The position numbers and the translations under genes were made by a program. From NCBI RefSeq assembly GCF_900109955.1, contig NZ_FOJB01000001.1, positions 2,232,001-2,296,000 of the forward strand: a stretch of DNA of 64,000 bases, read 5' to 3'. The notes under the pieces were generated by a model. The model had not been told where the DNA came from, did not search any database, and saw only the letters and a list, made by a program, of their open reading frames with translations. Position 1 is the stretch's first letter, and the number at the start of each line of letters is the position of its first letter. This document shows positions 55,644 through 64,000 of this stretch, one piece after another. Origin of the DNA: Aliiroseovarius sediminilitoris. Lineage in GTDB: Bacteria; Pseudomonadota; Alphaproteobacteria; Rhodobacterales; Rhodobacteraceae.

Positions 55644-57148
55644 TCGTCCGTCTTTCTTTCCTTGTAGTCCAGCCAGACCCGGCGGAAGTGCAGGATCAGA
55701 ACCAGAACGATCATTCCAAACAGGATCGCCGCAATGGGGCGATCAATGAAGTCGAGCGGGGTTTTCACCCGCGCCATGGCACTGCGCAGTTTCACCTCCA
55801 TGATACCGCCCAGCACCATGCCCAACACGATGGGCACGACGGGAAGTTGCATACGTTTCATAACAAATCCGAAGATGCCAAAACCCGCCGCCAGAATGCA
55901 GTCGGTGAACGAGTTGCGCAGGCTGTAGACACCCACAAAGCTCAGGATCAGAACGCAGACGCCAAGGAACCGATTGGGGATTTTTACTACCTTGATCAGC
56001 TGGTTCGTCGCCACCAACAAGAAGATCACAACCAGCACATTCAGGATCAGCAACGCGAGGTAAAGCGCCACGACGAAGTCCATCTCGTTCTGGAACAGTT
56101 GCGGGCCGGGGATCACGTTGTGGACGTAGAAAACCGACAACATCATCGCCGTCAGCGCCTCGCCCGGTATGCCCAGCGCGAGCAACGGCACCATTGCCGC
56201 CGCAGGGACGGCGTTATTGGCGGTTTCAGCGGCGATCAGCCCCTCGCTTGATCCATGTCCGAAATCTTCGGGCCGTTTCGAGCTTTTCTGCGCATAGGTG
56301 TAGGACATGAACTGCGCGGTAAACTCGCCCACGCCGGGGATCATCCCCATGATCACACCGAACGATGCGGACACTCCGGCAATCCGCGGGTGGCGGGCAA
56401 GTTCGCGGAACCCCTGAAAAAAGCTGCCCTTCAGCTTGGTCAGGCGGACCTTGTCGTCGTCGCCATGAAGCAGTGTAAAGGCTTGGCTTAAGGCAAACAG
56501 CCCCAGCACGACGACGATCAGGTTCACGCCGCCCGACAGCCAGCTTTGGTCAAATGTATAACGCTTGGAATAGCTGGCCGAATGCAGCCCGATGGTGTTC
56601 AGCCATATGCCAAAACACGCCATGGCGGCAGCTATCAACGTGTGCCTGCGATGTGCTGTCACCACAAGAACGATGCCCAGCAGCGCGGCCAGAAAGATTT
56701 CCCGGCTGCCGAACATCGGGGCAACTTTTGCCAATACCGGCGCGAAAAAGATCAGACACATCACCGAAAAGACGCCGCCAAAGAACGACGAACTATAGGC
56801 CAGCGATAACGCGCGGCGCGCCTCGCCGCGTGTGGTCATCGGAAAGCCGTCATAGGTGGTCAAAGCGTTCACCGCCGTGCCTGGGGTGTTGATCAGGATC
56901 GCCGGAATCGACCCGCCGTACATCGAGCTCCCATAGATGCCCAACAGCACCGTCAGCCCAACGATCGGGTCCATCGAGAAGGTCGCGGGCAGCAGGATCG
57001 CAATCGCAACTGCCGGTCCCACGCCGGGGATCGCGCCGATGATCACGCCGCCAACCGACCCGACCAGAAGCGCCAGCACAACATCCCAACGGGCCAGATA
57101 GTTCGAACTGGCCTGAACCTGTACAAGGAAGTCGAAAATCAGGTCCAT
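55508..57148 (-). CDS. tctA: Tripartite tricarboxylate transporter large permease TctA
   Basis: 546 residues with about 11-12 helices. Typical pieces: VGSVGGVIIGAIPGVGPAVAIAILLPATFSMDPIVGLTVLLGIYGSSMYGGSIPAILINTPGT near the start and MIPGVGEFTAQFMSYTYAQKSSKRPEDFGHGSSEGLIAAETANNAVPAAAMVPLLALGIPG in the second half. The usual length is ~500. The last ~45 residues (Arg/Lys-rich, after KTDEW) are an extension that reads through the first 136 bases of the aldehyde dehydrogenase gene in another frame, so a lost stop is likely. Confidence 0.9.
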   Translation of the reverse strand: MDLIFDFLVQVQASSNYLARWDVVLALLVGSVGGVIIGAIPGVGPAVAIAILLPATFSMDPIVGLTVLLGIYGSSMYGGSIPAILINTPGTAVNALTTYDGFPMTTRGEARRALSLAYSSSFFGGVFSVMCLIFFAPVLAKVAPMFGSREIFLAALLGIVLVVTAHRRHTLIAAAMACFGIWLNTIGLHSASYSKRYTFDQSWLSGGVNLIVVVLGLFALSQAFTLLHGDDDKVRLTKLKGSFFQGFRELARHPRIAGVSASFGVIMGMIPGVGEFTAQFMSYTYAQKSSKRPEDFGHGSSEGLIAAETANNAVPAAAMVPLLALGIPGEALTAMMLSVFYVHNVIPGPQLFQNEMDFVVALYLALLILNVLVVIFLLVATNQLIKVVKIPNRFLGVCVLILSFVGVYSLRNSFTDCILAAGFGIFGFVMKRMQLPVVPIVLGMVLGGIMEVKLRSAMARVKTPLDFIDRPIAAILFGMIVLVLILHFRRVWLDYKERKTDEWQTSHASTSFAAILSRRRNYILTERGKKVRGKRKTFSRRLTDRR

Positions 57149-57155
57149 CTGCGCC

Positions 57156-57845
57156 TCAGAAGTTCAGGATGAAGAATGAGCGCAGCGCACCCGGCAAGTA
57201 TTCGTACAGCGCGCTGCCGGGGATCTTTACTTGCAGAAAGCTCTTGAAAACCAGCACGACGGCAATCGCGAACAGAACCGCGCTCCACATCATGATGTGG
57301 TCGCGATAGCCCACTCGCCAGGTCAGGAGCACAGTGAAGGCGACAGTCACTGGCAGATACCCGATGATTGGCACCAAAAGGACATAGGCCAGAAACCACC
57401 CGGCCCATTCCACCACGGACGCCCAGACCTTCGCCTCACGCCGGTCGGTCCAGTGTTGATACAGCCACGTCACGCGGATCGTCGCCACAAGGAACACATA
57501 GGGCGCGGCCTTGATCGGCCCCAGCCACAGCGACAGGGCCAGCGCCAGCACGCCCCAGAACAGGCTTTCCGCCCATTGCAGCCAGTCCGCCTCGCGCATC
57601 CAGCGCGGCAGACGTCGGGGTTTGCGCGGCAGATACCAGAAATGGAGCGCGGTAAAGACCACCATGCCGCCAACGCCAATCGCGGGCCAGAACCGGGGTT
57701 GGGCAAAGAAGTCTTTGCCGTCCAGCCACTTGGTCTGGCTACCCAAGGCCGCGATCAACAACGTCGCGCAGATCAGGAGCAAGGCTGCGAACAGCACTTG
57801 GCCGCGCTGCGGTCGGTCCGGGTGTTCGGAAATGTCGTCGCTCAT
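57156..57845 (-). CDS. tctB: Tripartite tricarboxylate transporter small permease TctB
   Basis: 229 residues with four main hydrophobic helices: VLFAALLLICATLLIAALG at the start, FWPAIGVGGMVVFTALHFWYL, the central pair, and AWFLAYVLLVPIIGYLPVTVAFTVLLTW near residue 165. Matches TctB, the small membrane subunit that assembles with TctA. The C-terminal half is longer than minimal TctB. ATG 57845; 7 bases separate it from tctA. Confidence 0.88.
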   Translation of the reverse strand: MSDDISEHPDRPQRGQVLFAALLLICATLLIAALGSQTKWLDGKDFFAQPRFWPAIGVGGMVVFTALHFWYLPRKPRRLPRWMREADWLQWAESLFWGVLALALSLWLGPIKAAPYVFLVATIRVTWLYQHWTDRREAKVWASVVEWAGWFLAYVLLVPIIGYLPVTVAFTVLLTWRVGYRDHIMMWSAVLFAIAVVLVFKSFLQVKIPGSALYEYLPGALRSFFILNF

Positions 57846-57900
57846 GCCTGCCCCTCATCGGAGAACAGGACCAGACGATGCCGGCCCTGTTCAGGGAGTA

Positions 57901-58842
57901 TTATTCGAGGATCTTGCCAATCCGCGCTCCGGTTTCCTGATCGGCCGCGATACGCGCCGCAGAGGCATCCGCATCCATCCAATACACAAGCGCGCCGGTT
58001 TCCTTGGCAACGGCCTGCGCCCGTTCGCTCATCACGGTCTTGGATGCGACGGCCGCAATCTTTTCGCGCACGTCAGCAGGTGTATCCTTGGTCACGAACA
58101 GACCGTTCCACAGCGCGATGTTCAGGCTTTCGTCCAATTCGCCGATGGTGGGCACGTCAGGGATCAGGCTGATACGTTCATCCGTCACGGCCATCAGAAC
58201 CTTCACACTGTCAAGGCAAGGCAGGATCAACTGTAGCGTTGTGTTGATGACATCCGCATCGCCGGACGCCAACGTGTTACAATCCAGCGCATCAAAGGCC
58301 GCATCCGATCCCCAGCCGAAACCGGCATTGATCGCATAAGCTTTCGTGACCTGTGTGGGCGTCAGAACGTCGCCGAAATGGCCAAGCGCCACGTCGTTTT
58401 CCTTGGCATAGGCCGCAAGCTCTTCCATCGAGCTATAGGGCGCGTCCATGCTGGTCGCGATCACAAACGGATAGGTCAGGAAAATGCCAATCGGGTCAAA
58501 CTTGGCCGGGGTCAGTTCGTCGATGCCGATCTCGTGGCCGATCACCGGCACGGCGGGGACGAAACTGCCGATGGTGTAACCATCCGCCGGGGCGGTTGCC
58601 ACGTCGATCGCGCCGGGGAACGGACCACCGCCGCCGCCGGGCTTGTTCACCACAGCCGCCGACACGCCATATTCCGCCTGAAAGTCCTCGGCAATCATCC
58701 GCGTCAGCACATCCTCAAGATCGCCCGGAGGCCACGGCACGATGAAGCTGACAGGTTTTTCCGGGTATTCGGCCAGCGCCGGGCCAGCAAGTGCAGCAGC
58801 GGTTAGCGCGACGGCCCCTGCCAGAATGGATTTGGTGTTCAT
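57901..58842 (-). CDS. tctC: Tripartite tricarboxylate transporter substrate-binding protein TctC
   Basis: 313 residues. A signal peptide (SILAGAVALTAAALAGPALA) precedes the Bug/TctC core YPEKPVSFIVPWPPGDLEDVLTRMIAEDFQ and VVNKPGGGGGPFPGAIDVATAPADGYTIG. It binds an organic anion in the periplasm and delivers it to TctA/B; the ligand is unknown. The usual glycine-rich GGxxD of many Bug proteins is changed to PPGDLEDV. ATG 58842 follows GGGAG. It is transcribed away from the IclR gene. Confidence 0.92.
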   Translation of the reverse strand: MNTKSILAGAVALTAAALAGPALAEYPEKPVSFIVPWPPGDLEDVLTRMIAEDFQAEYGVSAAVVNKPGGGGGPFPGAIDVATAPADGYTIGSFVPAVPVIGHEIGIDELTPAKFDPIGIFLTYPFVIATSMDAPYSSMEELAAYAKENDVALGHFGDVLTPTQVTKAYAINAGFGWGSDAAFDALDCNTLASGDADVINTTLQLILPCLDSVKVLMAVTDERISLIPDVPTIGELDESLNIALWNGLFVTKDTPADVREKIAAVASKTVMSERAQAVAKETGALVYWMDADASAARIAADQETGARIGKILE

Positions 58843-58877
58843 GACGATCTCCCTATTGCGTCGTGGTCTCATATGTC

Positions 58878-58894
58878 GGTTCATTATTTGAACC
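58878..58894. promoter_or_regulatory. IclR-type palindromic operator
   Basis: GGTTCA (58878-58883) and TGAACC (58889-58894) form a perfect 6-base inverted repeat with a 5-base spacer in the 158-base divergent gap between tctC and the IclR gene. TTGACA at 58912-58917 is a candidate -35 for the regulator. A site of this size and place fits an IclR-family dimer. Confidence 0.7.
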
Positions 58895-59000
58895 ATTGGT
58901 TTTAATTTAGATTGACAGAGGCCGAACAATCCTGTCAAGAAAACAATGAACATGCGAAGTAATTTTACGGACCGCGCCTGCTCTCGCGCCGGGCAAGAAC

Positions 59001-59813
59001 ATGGGATCATCAATGGGGACGGCATCCAAAGCCCTGTCATTGCTGAATTATTTCAGCCGCGCCACACCGCAGATCGGGCTGAGCGAATTGGCCCGCCTGT
59101 CCGGGTTGAACAAGGCAACAGTCCATCGCCTGTTGGCTGAACTCGCCGCACATGGATTCGTGGAACAGGTCGGCACCGGGCGTGAATACCGGCTGGGACC
59201 AGCCTTTTTGCGCCTTGCCGCACTGCGGGAAAATCAGGTTCCAATGCGCGAGGTCGCCTTGCAACAACTGACCGAACTCAGCGACGCGACGGGCGAAACC
59301 GCGCATATGTCGCTCTTGAACGGTGACGTTCTGTCCAACCTCGCCTATGCCTATTCCAACCGCCACGGCACGATGGTGATGATGGAGGATGCCGAGGTGC
59401 TGGAACTCCATTCCACCGGATCGGGGTTGGCTGTGCTGGCTTATTCGCCGGCATCTTTCGTCGATGAAACCCTGGCGCGACCACTAAGCGCACGAACCTC
59501 GCAGACCATCACCGATCCAGCCGAAATTCGCGCTCTGCTCCCGTCGATCCGGGCCGAGGGCATCGCCACCTCAACTGGTGGGTTTGAAGAGGACGTGATA
59601 TCGCACGCGGTTCCGATCTTCGACACGCGGTCGGCCTGCATCGGCGCGATGGCCGTTGCCGCCCCCGTTTCGCGAATGACGGACACGCTGCGCATGATGA
59701 TCCGAGACAAGTTGATGGCCCATGCCCGCCAGACAACCCGCATTCTGGGTGGCTTTCCACCCGGCAGCTTTCCATCATACGAACCGCAGAACCTACTGCA
59801 AAATGAGGCTTGA
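59001..59813 (+). CDS. IclR family transcriptional regulator
   Basis: 270 residues. The N-terminal winged helix is KALSLLNYFSRATPQIGLSELARLSGLNKATVHRLLAELAAHGFVEQVGTGREYRLG, followed by the IclR effector domain (GETAHMSLLNGDVLSNLAYA, LHSTGSGLAVLAYSP and GGFEEDVISHAVPIFD). It is divergent from tctCBA and just upstream of the class III aminotransferase gene. It probably controls both sides of the locus by sensing the transported acid or its product. A Met 4 codons in could also start the protein. Confidence 0.93.
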   Translation: MGSSMGTASKALSLLNYFSRATPQIGLSELARLSGLNKATVHRLLAELAAHGFVEQVGTGREYRLGPAFLRLAALRENQVPMREVALQQLTELSDATGETAHMSLLNGDVLSNLAYAYSNRHGTMVMMEDAEVLELHSTGSGLAVLAYSPASFVDETLARPLSARTSQTITDPAEIRALLPSIRAEGIATSTGGFEEDVISHAVPIFDTRSACIGAMAVAAPVSRMTDTLRMMIRDKLMAHARQTTRILGGFPPGSFPSYEPQNLLQNEA

Positions 59814-59814
59814 A

Positions 59815-61167
59815 ATGAAAGACTCCAACTTTCTGAAAGAAAAGAACGCCCGGTCGCTTTGGCATCCCATGACGCACCCAGCGGATAGCTTGGCCAATCC
59901 GCCTACCATTGTCACAGGCGCGCAAGGTGTGCGGATAACAGATGTGGACGGGCACGAGGTTGTGGACGGCGTCGGCGGTCTTTGGAATGTGAACCTGGGG
60001 TTTTCCTGCCAGCCGATTAAAGACGCGATCGCGGCGCAGCTTGACCAACTGCCCTATTATTCGACCTTCCGGGGCACCACGAATGACAAGGTGATAGAGC
60101 TGTCCGAGATGCTGCGCGACTTCTTTGCGCCCGACGGGCTTACGCGCGCGTTCTATACGTCGGGCGGGTCGGACAGCGTGGAAACCGCGCTGCGGCTGGC
60201 GCGACAGTTTCACAAAATCAGGGGCGAACAGGGCCGCACCAAGTTCCTGAGCCTGAAGAAAGGCTATCACGGCACCCATATGGGCGGCGCCTCGGTGAAC
60301 GGAAACGCCAATTTCCGCACCCAGTATGAACCTCTTCTGCCGGGCTGCTTTCACATCCCCGCCCCTTATACTTATCGCAACCCGTTCAACGTAACTGATC
60401 CGGAAAAACTGGCGCAGCTGTGCCTGCAATCGCTTGAGGATGAAATCGCCTTTCAGGGCGCAGGCACCATCGCAGCCTTCATAATGGAACCTGTTTTGGG
60501 CGCAGGCGGCGTGATCCCGCCGCATGAAAGCTTCATGCCCGGCGCGCGCGAGATTTGCACCAAACACGGCATCCTACTGATCGCGGACGAGGTTATCACC
60601 GCCTTTGGCCGCACCGGCGGGTGGAGCGGCAGCCGCTATTGGAGCGTGAAGCCCGATTTTACGTGCACCGCTAAAGCCATCACCAATGGCTATTTCCCAT
60701 TTGGCGCGGTGATGATCGCCGACCATGTGGTGGAAACGTTCGAGAAAGACACGACAAACAAGGCCGCCATCGGGCACGGCTATACCTATTCGGGTCATCC
60801 GGTGGGGGCCGCCGCCGCCATCGCTTGTCTCGAGGAAACTCTGCGTCTGAAAGTAAATGAAAACGCCGCCGCACGCGGGGCCGAATTGTTCGCGGGGCTG
60901 CAAAAGATCGGCGCGGCGAATGATATCGTGGGCGACGTGCGCGGCGGGCACGGGTTGATGTGCGCGATGGAGCTGGTGTCGGATGCCGCCACCAAAGCCC
61001 CTATCGACAAGCAAACGGTCAACACCATTCAGGAGGTCACGTATCAGAACGGCGCCATGATCCGCGTGTCCGGCCCTAACATCATCCTGTCGCCGCCACT
61101 GGTGCTGACCACCGAGGATGTGCAAACGATCCTGACCGCGTTGGAAGCAGGGTTCGCGGCGGTCTGA
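59815..61167 (+). CDS. Class III aminotransferase (omega-amino acid/taurine:pyruvate type)
   Basis: 450 residues of the fold type I class III (ornithine/GABA-like) group. WHPMTHPADSLANPPTIVTGAQGVRITDVDGHEVVDGVGGLWNVNLG at the start is typical of taurine-pyruvate and beta-alanine-pyruvate aminotransferases. FYTSGGSDSVETALRLAR near residue 110, LLIADEVITAFGRTGGW near residue 255, and the PLP Lys in TCTAKAITNGYFPFGAVM near residue 285. ATG 59815, one base after the iclR gene. The amine donor is not determined. Confidence 0.92.
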   Translation: MKDSNFLKEKNARSLWHPMTHPADSLANPPTIVTGAQGVRITDVDGHEVVDGVGGLWNVNLGFSCQPIKDAIAAQLDQLPYYSTFRGTTNDKVIELSEMLRDFFAPDGLTRAFYTSGGSDSVETALRLARQFHKIRGEQGRTKFLSLKKGYHGTHMGGASVNGNANFRTQYEPLLPGCFHIPAPYTYRNPFNVTDPEKLAQLCLQSLEDEIAFQGAGTIAAFIMEPVLGAGGVIPPHESFMPGAREICTKHGILLIADEVITAFGRTGGWSGSRYWSVKPDFTCTAKAITNGYFPFGAVMIADHVVETFEKDTTNKAAIGHGYTYSGHPVGAAAAIACLEETLRLKVNENAAARGAELFAGLQKIGAANDIVGDVRGGHGLMCAMELVSDAATKAPIDKQTVNTIQEVTYQNGAMIRVSGPNIILSPPLVLTTEDVQTILTALEAGFAAV

Positions 61168-61218
61168 TCCACGCCACGCCAAATGCAAAGCCTGCCCCTT
61201 TCCGGGCGGCTTTTCTCA

Positions 61219-61587
61219 TTATCGGTGCTGATCAATCAAAACCGGCACTCCGTCGGGGTCGATCACCACAAAACTGGCGGGGCCGTCTTCGCCGCCTTGT
61301 TCCTGCGTCACCTCCAGCCCCGCGTCTTTCAAGCGCGCTTTGATGTCACGCACATCTTCGAAAGGGTCCACGTTGCCCGCCGATTGATCCCATCCGGGAT
61401 TGAAGGTCAGCATCGCGCCTTCGAACATACCGTGAAACAGCCCGATCAGCGTGTCTCCGTTCTTCATGATCAGGTAGTTATGCTCTTCAGTTCCGGCATA
61501 GGCAGTGAACCCAAGCGCCTCGTAAAAGGTGCGGGATTTCACCAGATCCTTGACGGCAAGACTGACTGAAAATGCCCCAAGCTGCAT
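61219..61587 (-). CDS. VOC family protein
   Basis: 122 residues, a single VOC unit: GAFSVSLAVKDLVKSRTFYEALGFTAYAGTEEHNYLIMKNGDTLIGLFHG, then WDQSAGNVDPFEDVRDIKARLKDAGLEV, ending FVVIDPDGVPVLIDQH. GGAGG lies 9 bases before ATG 61587. Function unknown; related to glyoxalase-fold hydrolases or isomerases. It converges with the aminotransferase. Confidence 0.85.
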   Translation of the reverse strand: MQLGAFSVSLAVKDLVKSRTFYEALGFTAYAGTEEHNYLIMKNGDTLIGLFHGMFEGAMLTFNPGWDQSAGNVDPFEDVRDIKARLKDAGLEVTQEQGGEDGPASFVVIDPDGVPVLIDQHR

Positions 61588-61677
61588 GATGTGATCCTCC
61601 GTTTTATGCGCCCAGTGTAGCACAAATCAGACGGGGCTTCGGACCACCTCAATTGTGGTTAATAGGTTTTCCGTGCT

Positions 61678-62967
61678 TCAAACGAAATGCACGTAAAAAT
61701 CCCGAAGTCCGTCGCCTTCCAGATCACGGGTTTTGATGACCTCTTTGCGCTTCATGAAAATGTGGTTGTCGACCAGAAGCCGCCCCACCGCGTCACCCAG
61801 GACCCGGTCGGCCTCCAGATCATTCATCGCGCGTTTCAGGTCTACGGCGGTGCCGTCACTGGCGTCGGTGCGGTCAAACCCATCACCCGTTTCCATCGGG
61901 CCAAGGTCATAGCCCTGCTCTACCCCTAGCAACGCCGCCTGAAGCACAGCCGCCACCGCCGTATAGGGGTTGGCAGTTGCGTCTGCCATGCGGTGTTCCA
62001 GCCGCGTTTTCGCCCCACCCTCGCCCGAAATACGCGTGGTGACGTTGCGGTGATCCCCGCCCCAGTTGCGCCAATAGCCGGACAGCGATCCGGGTTGCAG
62101 ACGTTGGTATGAATTCGAGGTCGGCGCCACCAGACCCGACAGACCCTTGTGGTGATGCATCAGCCCCGCGATGCAGCCCCGCGCCAGATCGTTCATGTTT
62201 CCGGGCCCGCCCACAGGACCATTGTCCAGCGCATTGCGCCCGTCCTGATCCTGAAAGCTGAAATTGATGTGCATGCCCGAACCACCTGCCTCGGCAATCG
62301 GTTTGGGCATGAAGGTCAGGACCAGCCCGTGCTCCAACGCAACCTCACGCGCCATTTGGCGAAACAGAACGATGTCATCCATCTGCTTCAAGGCTTCATC
62401 GAAGGTCAGGGTAAATTCGAACTGGGGGCTGTCATACTCCGCCGTGATCATATCGACATTGAAGCCCAGGTTGTCAGCGCGTTCCCAGATGTCATCGGTA
62501 AACCTGAGCGGGTCGGAAAAAGGCCCCGTCCCGTAAACCACACCGCCCGGTGCGTCATAGGGCACAAGGCGGCCGATCTCGTTGGCCATCAACGCATAGC
62601 ATTCCAGCTCGATCCCGATCATCGGCTTCAGGCCGCGTGCTTCCCAACCCGCAATCGCGCGCTTCAACGCTTGTCGTCCGCACAGTTCCAGCGGCACCCC
62701 GTCCTGATCGTAAAGGTCGCCAATGACAATCTGGGTTGAACTTTCCCAACTGTCGCGGATATCCGCCTCGCGCCAGCGCAGCTCCATATCCGGCAGGCCT
62801 TCCTTCATCATCGCGCCGGGGGCGTCCAGAAGGTCTTTGTCGTAATGAACGCCGAAGGTGGACCGGCAGAAGCGCGTACTCCCATCCTCGATCTTGTGAT
62901 TGGGCAGGTATTTGCCGCGCAGAATGCTCAGGTGATCGCACCAAAGGGCGCGCAAACGGTCTTTCAT
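61678..62967 (-). CDS. Glutamine synthetase family protein (gamma-glutamylamide ligase-like)
   Basis: 429 residues. The N-terminal beta-grasp is shortened; the catalytic barrel has IGIELECYALM (near residue 118), DMITAEYDSPQFEFTLTFDEAL (metal Glu pair), GGSGMHINFSFQDQDG (ATP-site His) and PTSNSYQRLQPGSLSG with RISGEGGAKTRLEHRMADATANPYTAVAAVL. It matches GlnA-like proteins such as PuuA or GlnT rather than housekeeping GlnA, and the adenylylation loop is not recognisable. Such ligases join glutamate to amines. Near an aminotransferase and ALDH, an amine-degrading role is plausible. Confidence 0.88.
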   Translation of the reverse strand: MKDRLRALWCDHLSILRGKYLPNHKIEDGSTRFCRSTFGVHYDKDLLDAPGAMMKEGLPDMELRWREADIRDSWESSTQIVIGDLYDQDGVPLELCGRQALKRAIAGWEARGLKPMIGIELECYALMANEIGRLVPYDAPGGVVYGTGPFSDPLRFTDDIWERADNLGFNVDMITAEYDSPQFEFTLTFDEALKQMDDIVLFRQMAREVALEHGLVLTFMPKPIAEAGGSGMHINFSFQDQDGRNALDNGPVGGPGNMNDLARGCIAGLMHHHKGLSGLVAPTSNSYQRLQPGSLSGYWRNWGGDHRNVTTRISGEGGAKTRLEHRMADATANPYTAVAAVLQAALLGVEQGYDLGPMETGDGFDRTDASDGTAVDLKRAMNDLEADRVLGDAVGRLLVDNHIFMKRKEVIKTRDLEGDGLRDFYVHFV

Positions 62968-63014
62968 CTAACCTCCCTGCCCGGCCATTGCCGGGTCAAC
63001 CCCGATTGCCGGAG

Positions 63015-64000
63015 TTATTTGGCCTGCATCATGACAGGCAGTTCTTTTATCCCACCGACAAAGTTGGACCGCAGGAACTTGTGATCCCCCGCCGGTTCCA
63101 CCAGTTTGACGCGTTTTGCGAGTTCTTCAAACAAAACCCGCACCTCCAGCCGCGCCAAATGCATGCCCAGACACACATGCGGCCCGCCTTGACCAAATGA
63201 CATGTGTCTGTTGGGACTGCGATGAAGGTCAACGCGGTTCGGGTCGTCAAACACCTCTTCATCGCGGTTTGCCGAAATCCACCAGTAAAGCACTTTATCG
63301 CCTTCGCGGATGGTTTTGCCGTGGATATCGTGGTCACAGGTCGCCGTGCGTCTGAAATAGAGCGCAGGTGTGGCCCAGCGGATGATTTCATCGGGCGCGG
63401 TGCCCCACACGTCTCCGCCGTCCTGCATCTGACCCAGAAGTTCAGGCTGATGGCACATTGCCTGAATGCCCGCCGCAATCGAATAACGCGTGGTATCATT
63501 GCCTGCGGCCACGAGCAGGCAGAAAAAGTTGCGAAACTCCTGTTCCGGCATGAGGTTGCCGTCCTTGTCGGGTTGCAGGATCATGTGCAGCACGCCGTCC
63601 GTGTCGCCCTTGCGGGTCTTCTCTTCAATCAGGCGCTTGGCGTAGTCGAACAACTCGGCCCCGGCAGGGCTGTTGAATGGCATCATCCGGTATTCATCGG
63701 TCTGCATTTTGTCCAGGACATGATCGGTGAAATCCGGGTCCGTATTGGCAATCAACGCATCGCCCTTTTCGACCAGCCACGGCAGGTCCTCGTCTGGTGT
63801 GCCAAGGATCCGGCCCAGCATCATCATCGGCAATTGCCGCGCAATCTCCTTGGTGGCGTCAAACGTGCCCTTTTCCAGCGCCGCATCCAGAATGGGGTGG
63901 CACAAGTCGCGGATCTGTTGCTCAAACCCGGCCACAACAGGACGCGAGAACGCCTTGCCCACCTTCACGCGTGTTTTCATATGTTCCGGTGGATCGGTTT
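63015..64000 (-). CDS. Cytochrome P450 (5' end cut by window)
   Basis: C-terminal ~328 residues; the frame runs to the window edge with TDPPEHMKTRVKVGKAFSRP, a typical P450 helix B-C region, so the N-terminus lies outside. The I-helix is FFCLLVAAGNDTTRYSIAAG, the ExxR is in PDEIIRWATPALYFRR, and the heme loop SFGQGGPHVCLGMHLARLEVRVLF holds the thiolate Cys. It is a soluble bacterial P450, reminiscent of CYP125/CYP108-type enzymes. Substrate and redox partners are not visible. It lies 47 bases upstream of the glutamine-synthetase-like gene on the same strand. Confidence 0.93.
   Translation of the reverse strand, partial: TDPPEHMKTRVKVGKAFSRPVVAGFEQQIRDLCHPILDAALEKGTFDATKEIARQLPMMMLGRILGTPDEDLPWLVEKGDALIANTDPDFTDHVLDKMQTDEYRMMPFNSPAGAELFDYAKRLIEEKTRKGDTDGVLHMILQPDKDGNLMPEQEFRNFFCLLVAAGNDTTRYSIAAGIQAMCHQPELLGQMQDGGDVWGTAPDEIIRWATPALYFRRTATCDHDIHGKTIREGDKVLYWWISANRDEEVFDDPNRVDLHRSPNRHMSFGQGGPHVCLGMHLARLEVRVLFEELAKRVKLVEPAGDHKFLRSNFVGGIKELPVMMQAK

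Noticed and set aside
57231-58172. 313-codon plus-strand frame across tctB and tctC
   Set aside because: Low-complexity antisense frame; both minus-strand genes are recognised.

Overview
The window reads as a chromosomal segment of an alphaproteobacterium of the order Rhodobacterales (Roseobacter group). The evidence is a high-GC coding bias, the gene run trpG-trpD-trpC-moaC-moeA-lexA with an alphaproteobacterial SOS box (GAAC-N7-GAAC), a class I lysyl-tRNA synthetase, a ThyX thymidylate synthase, and a phaZ/phaC-phaP-phaR storage cluster with PhaR-type operators. The genus cannot be fixed from sequence reading alone. No rRNA, tRNA, CRISPR array, integrase or insertion sequence was seen. Almost all of the window is dense housekeeping and metabolic DNA.

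Region by region. 1-6.8 kb: end of a BaiN-like flavoprotein, exonuclease III, nucleoside hydrolase, a GNAT acetyltransferase, the AMPylase SelO, an EEP-family hydrolase, a CPA1 Na+/H+ antiporter and a TetR regulator. 7.1-16.8 kb: an EamA transporter, enolase, a GYD protein, a DUF985 cupin gene broken by one stop codon, a divergent polysaccharide deacetylase, then trpGDC-moaC-moeA and SOS-controlled lexA. 16.8-21.4 kb: polyhydroxyalkanoate regulator, phasin, synthase and depolymerase with several CTGC-N3/4-GCAG operators. 21.4-25.2 kb: two alpha/beta hydrolases and thrS. 25.2-28.2 kb: a bufferin-type RiPP metallophore operon (bufA-bufB-bufC-doxX). 28.2-38.4 kb: small genes, cspA, a low-GC HEPN-like orphan beside a palindromic repeat, thyX, glyoxalase-fold proteins, an LdtR-like regulator, sdhE, an aspartate aminotransferase, a MATE pump and a lytic transglycosylase. 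38.5-50.2 kb: PPK2, a phage-spike-like beta-helix protein, class I LysRS, a TerB-like protein, a GST, DacB, NadD, an aldo-keto reductase and EttA. 50.2-52.0 kb: a second low-GC orphan (PD-(D/E)XK-like) beside another copy of the same repeat, then a histidine-phosphatase lipoprotein and a thioesterase. 52.0-64.0 kb: a catabolic region with an HpaR-like regulator, a CHMI-like isomerase, a Tm-1-like protein, an aldehyde dehydrogenase, a TctABC tripartite transporter, an IclR regulator, a class III aminotransferase, a glutamine-synthetase-like ligase and a cytochrome P450 cut by the window end.

How the genes work together. The pha genes form a self-contained carbon-storage module whose repressor site appears in front of three transcription units. 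The buf operon encodes a secreted Cys-rich peptide, its multinuclear non-heme iron modification enzyme and partner, and a DoxX membrane protein, together predicted to handle copper. The 52-64 kb region looks like uptake of a carboxylate by TctABC followed by aldehyde, amine and gamma-glutamyl chemistry, under IclR control from a divergent promoter with a clear palindrome.

The points most worth a second look are the bufferin operon, the two low-GC orphan genes paired with one repeat family, the PhaR operator set, the nonsense-interrupted cupin gene, the 136-base tctA/aldehyde dehydrogenase overlap and the beta-helix spike-like protein.
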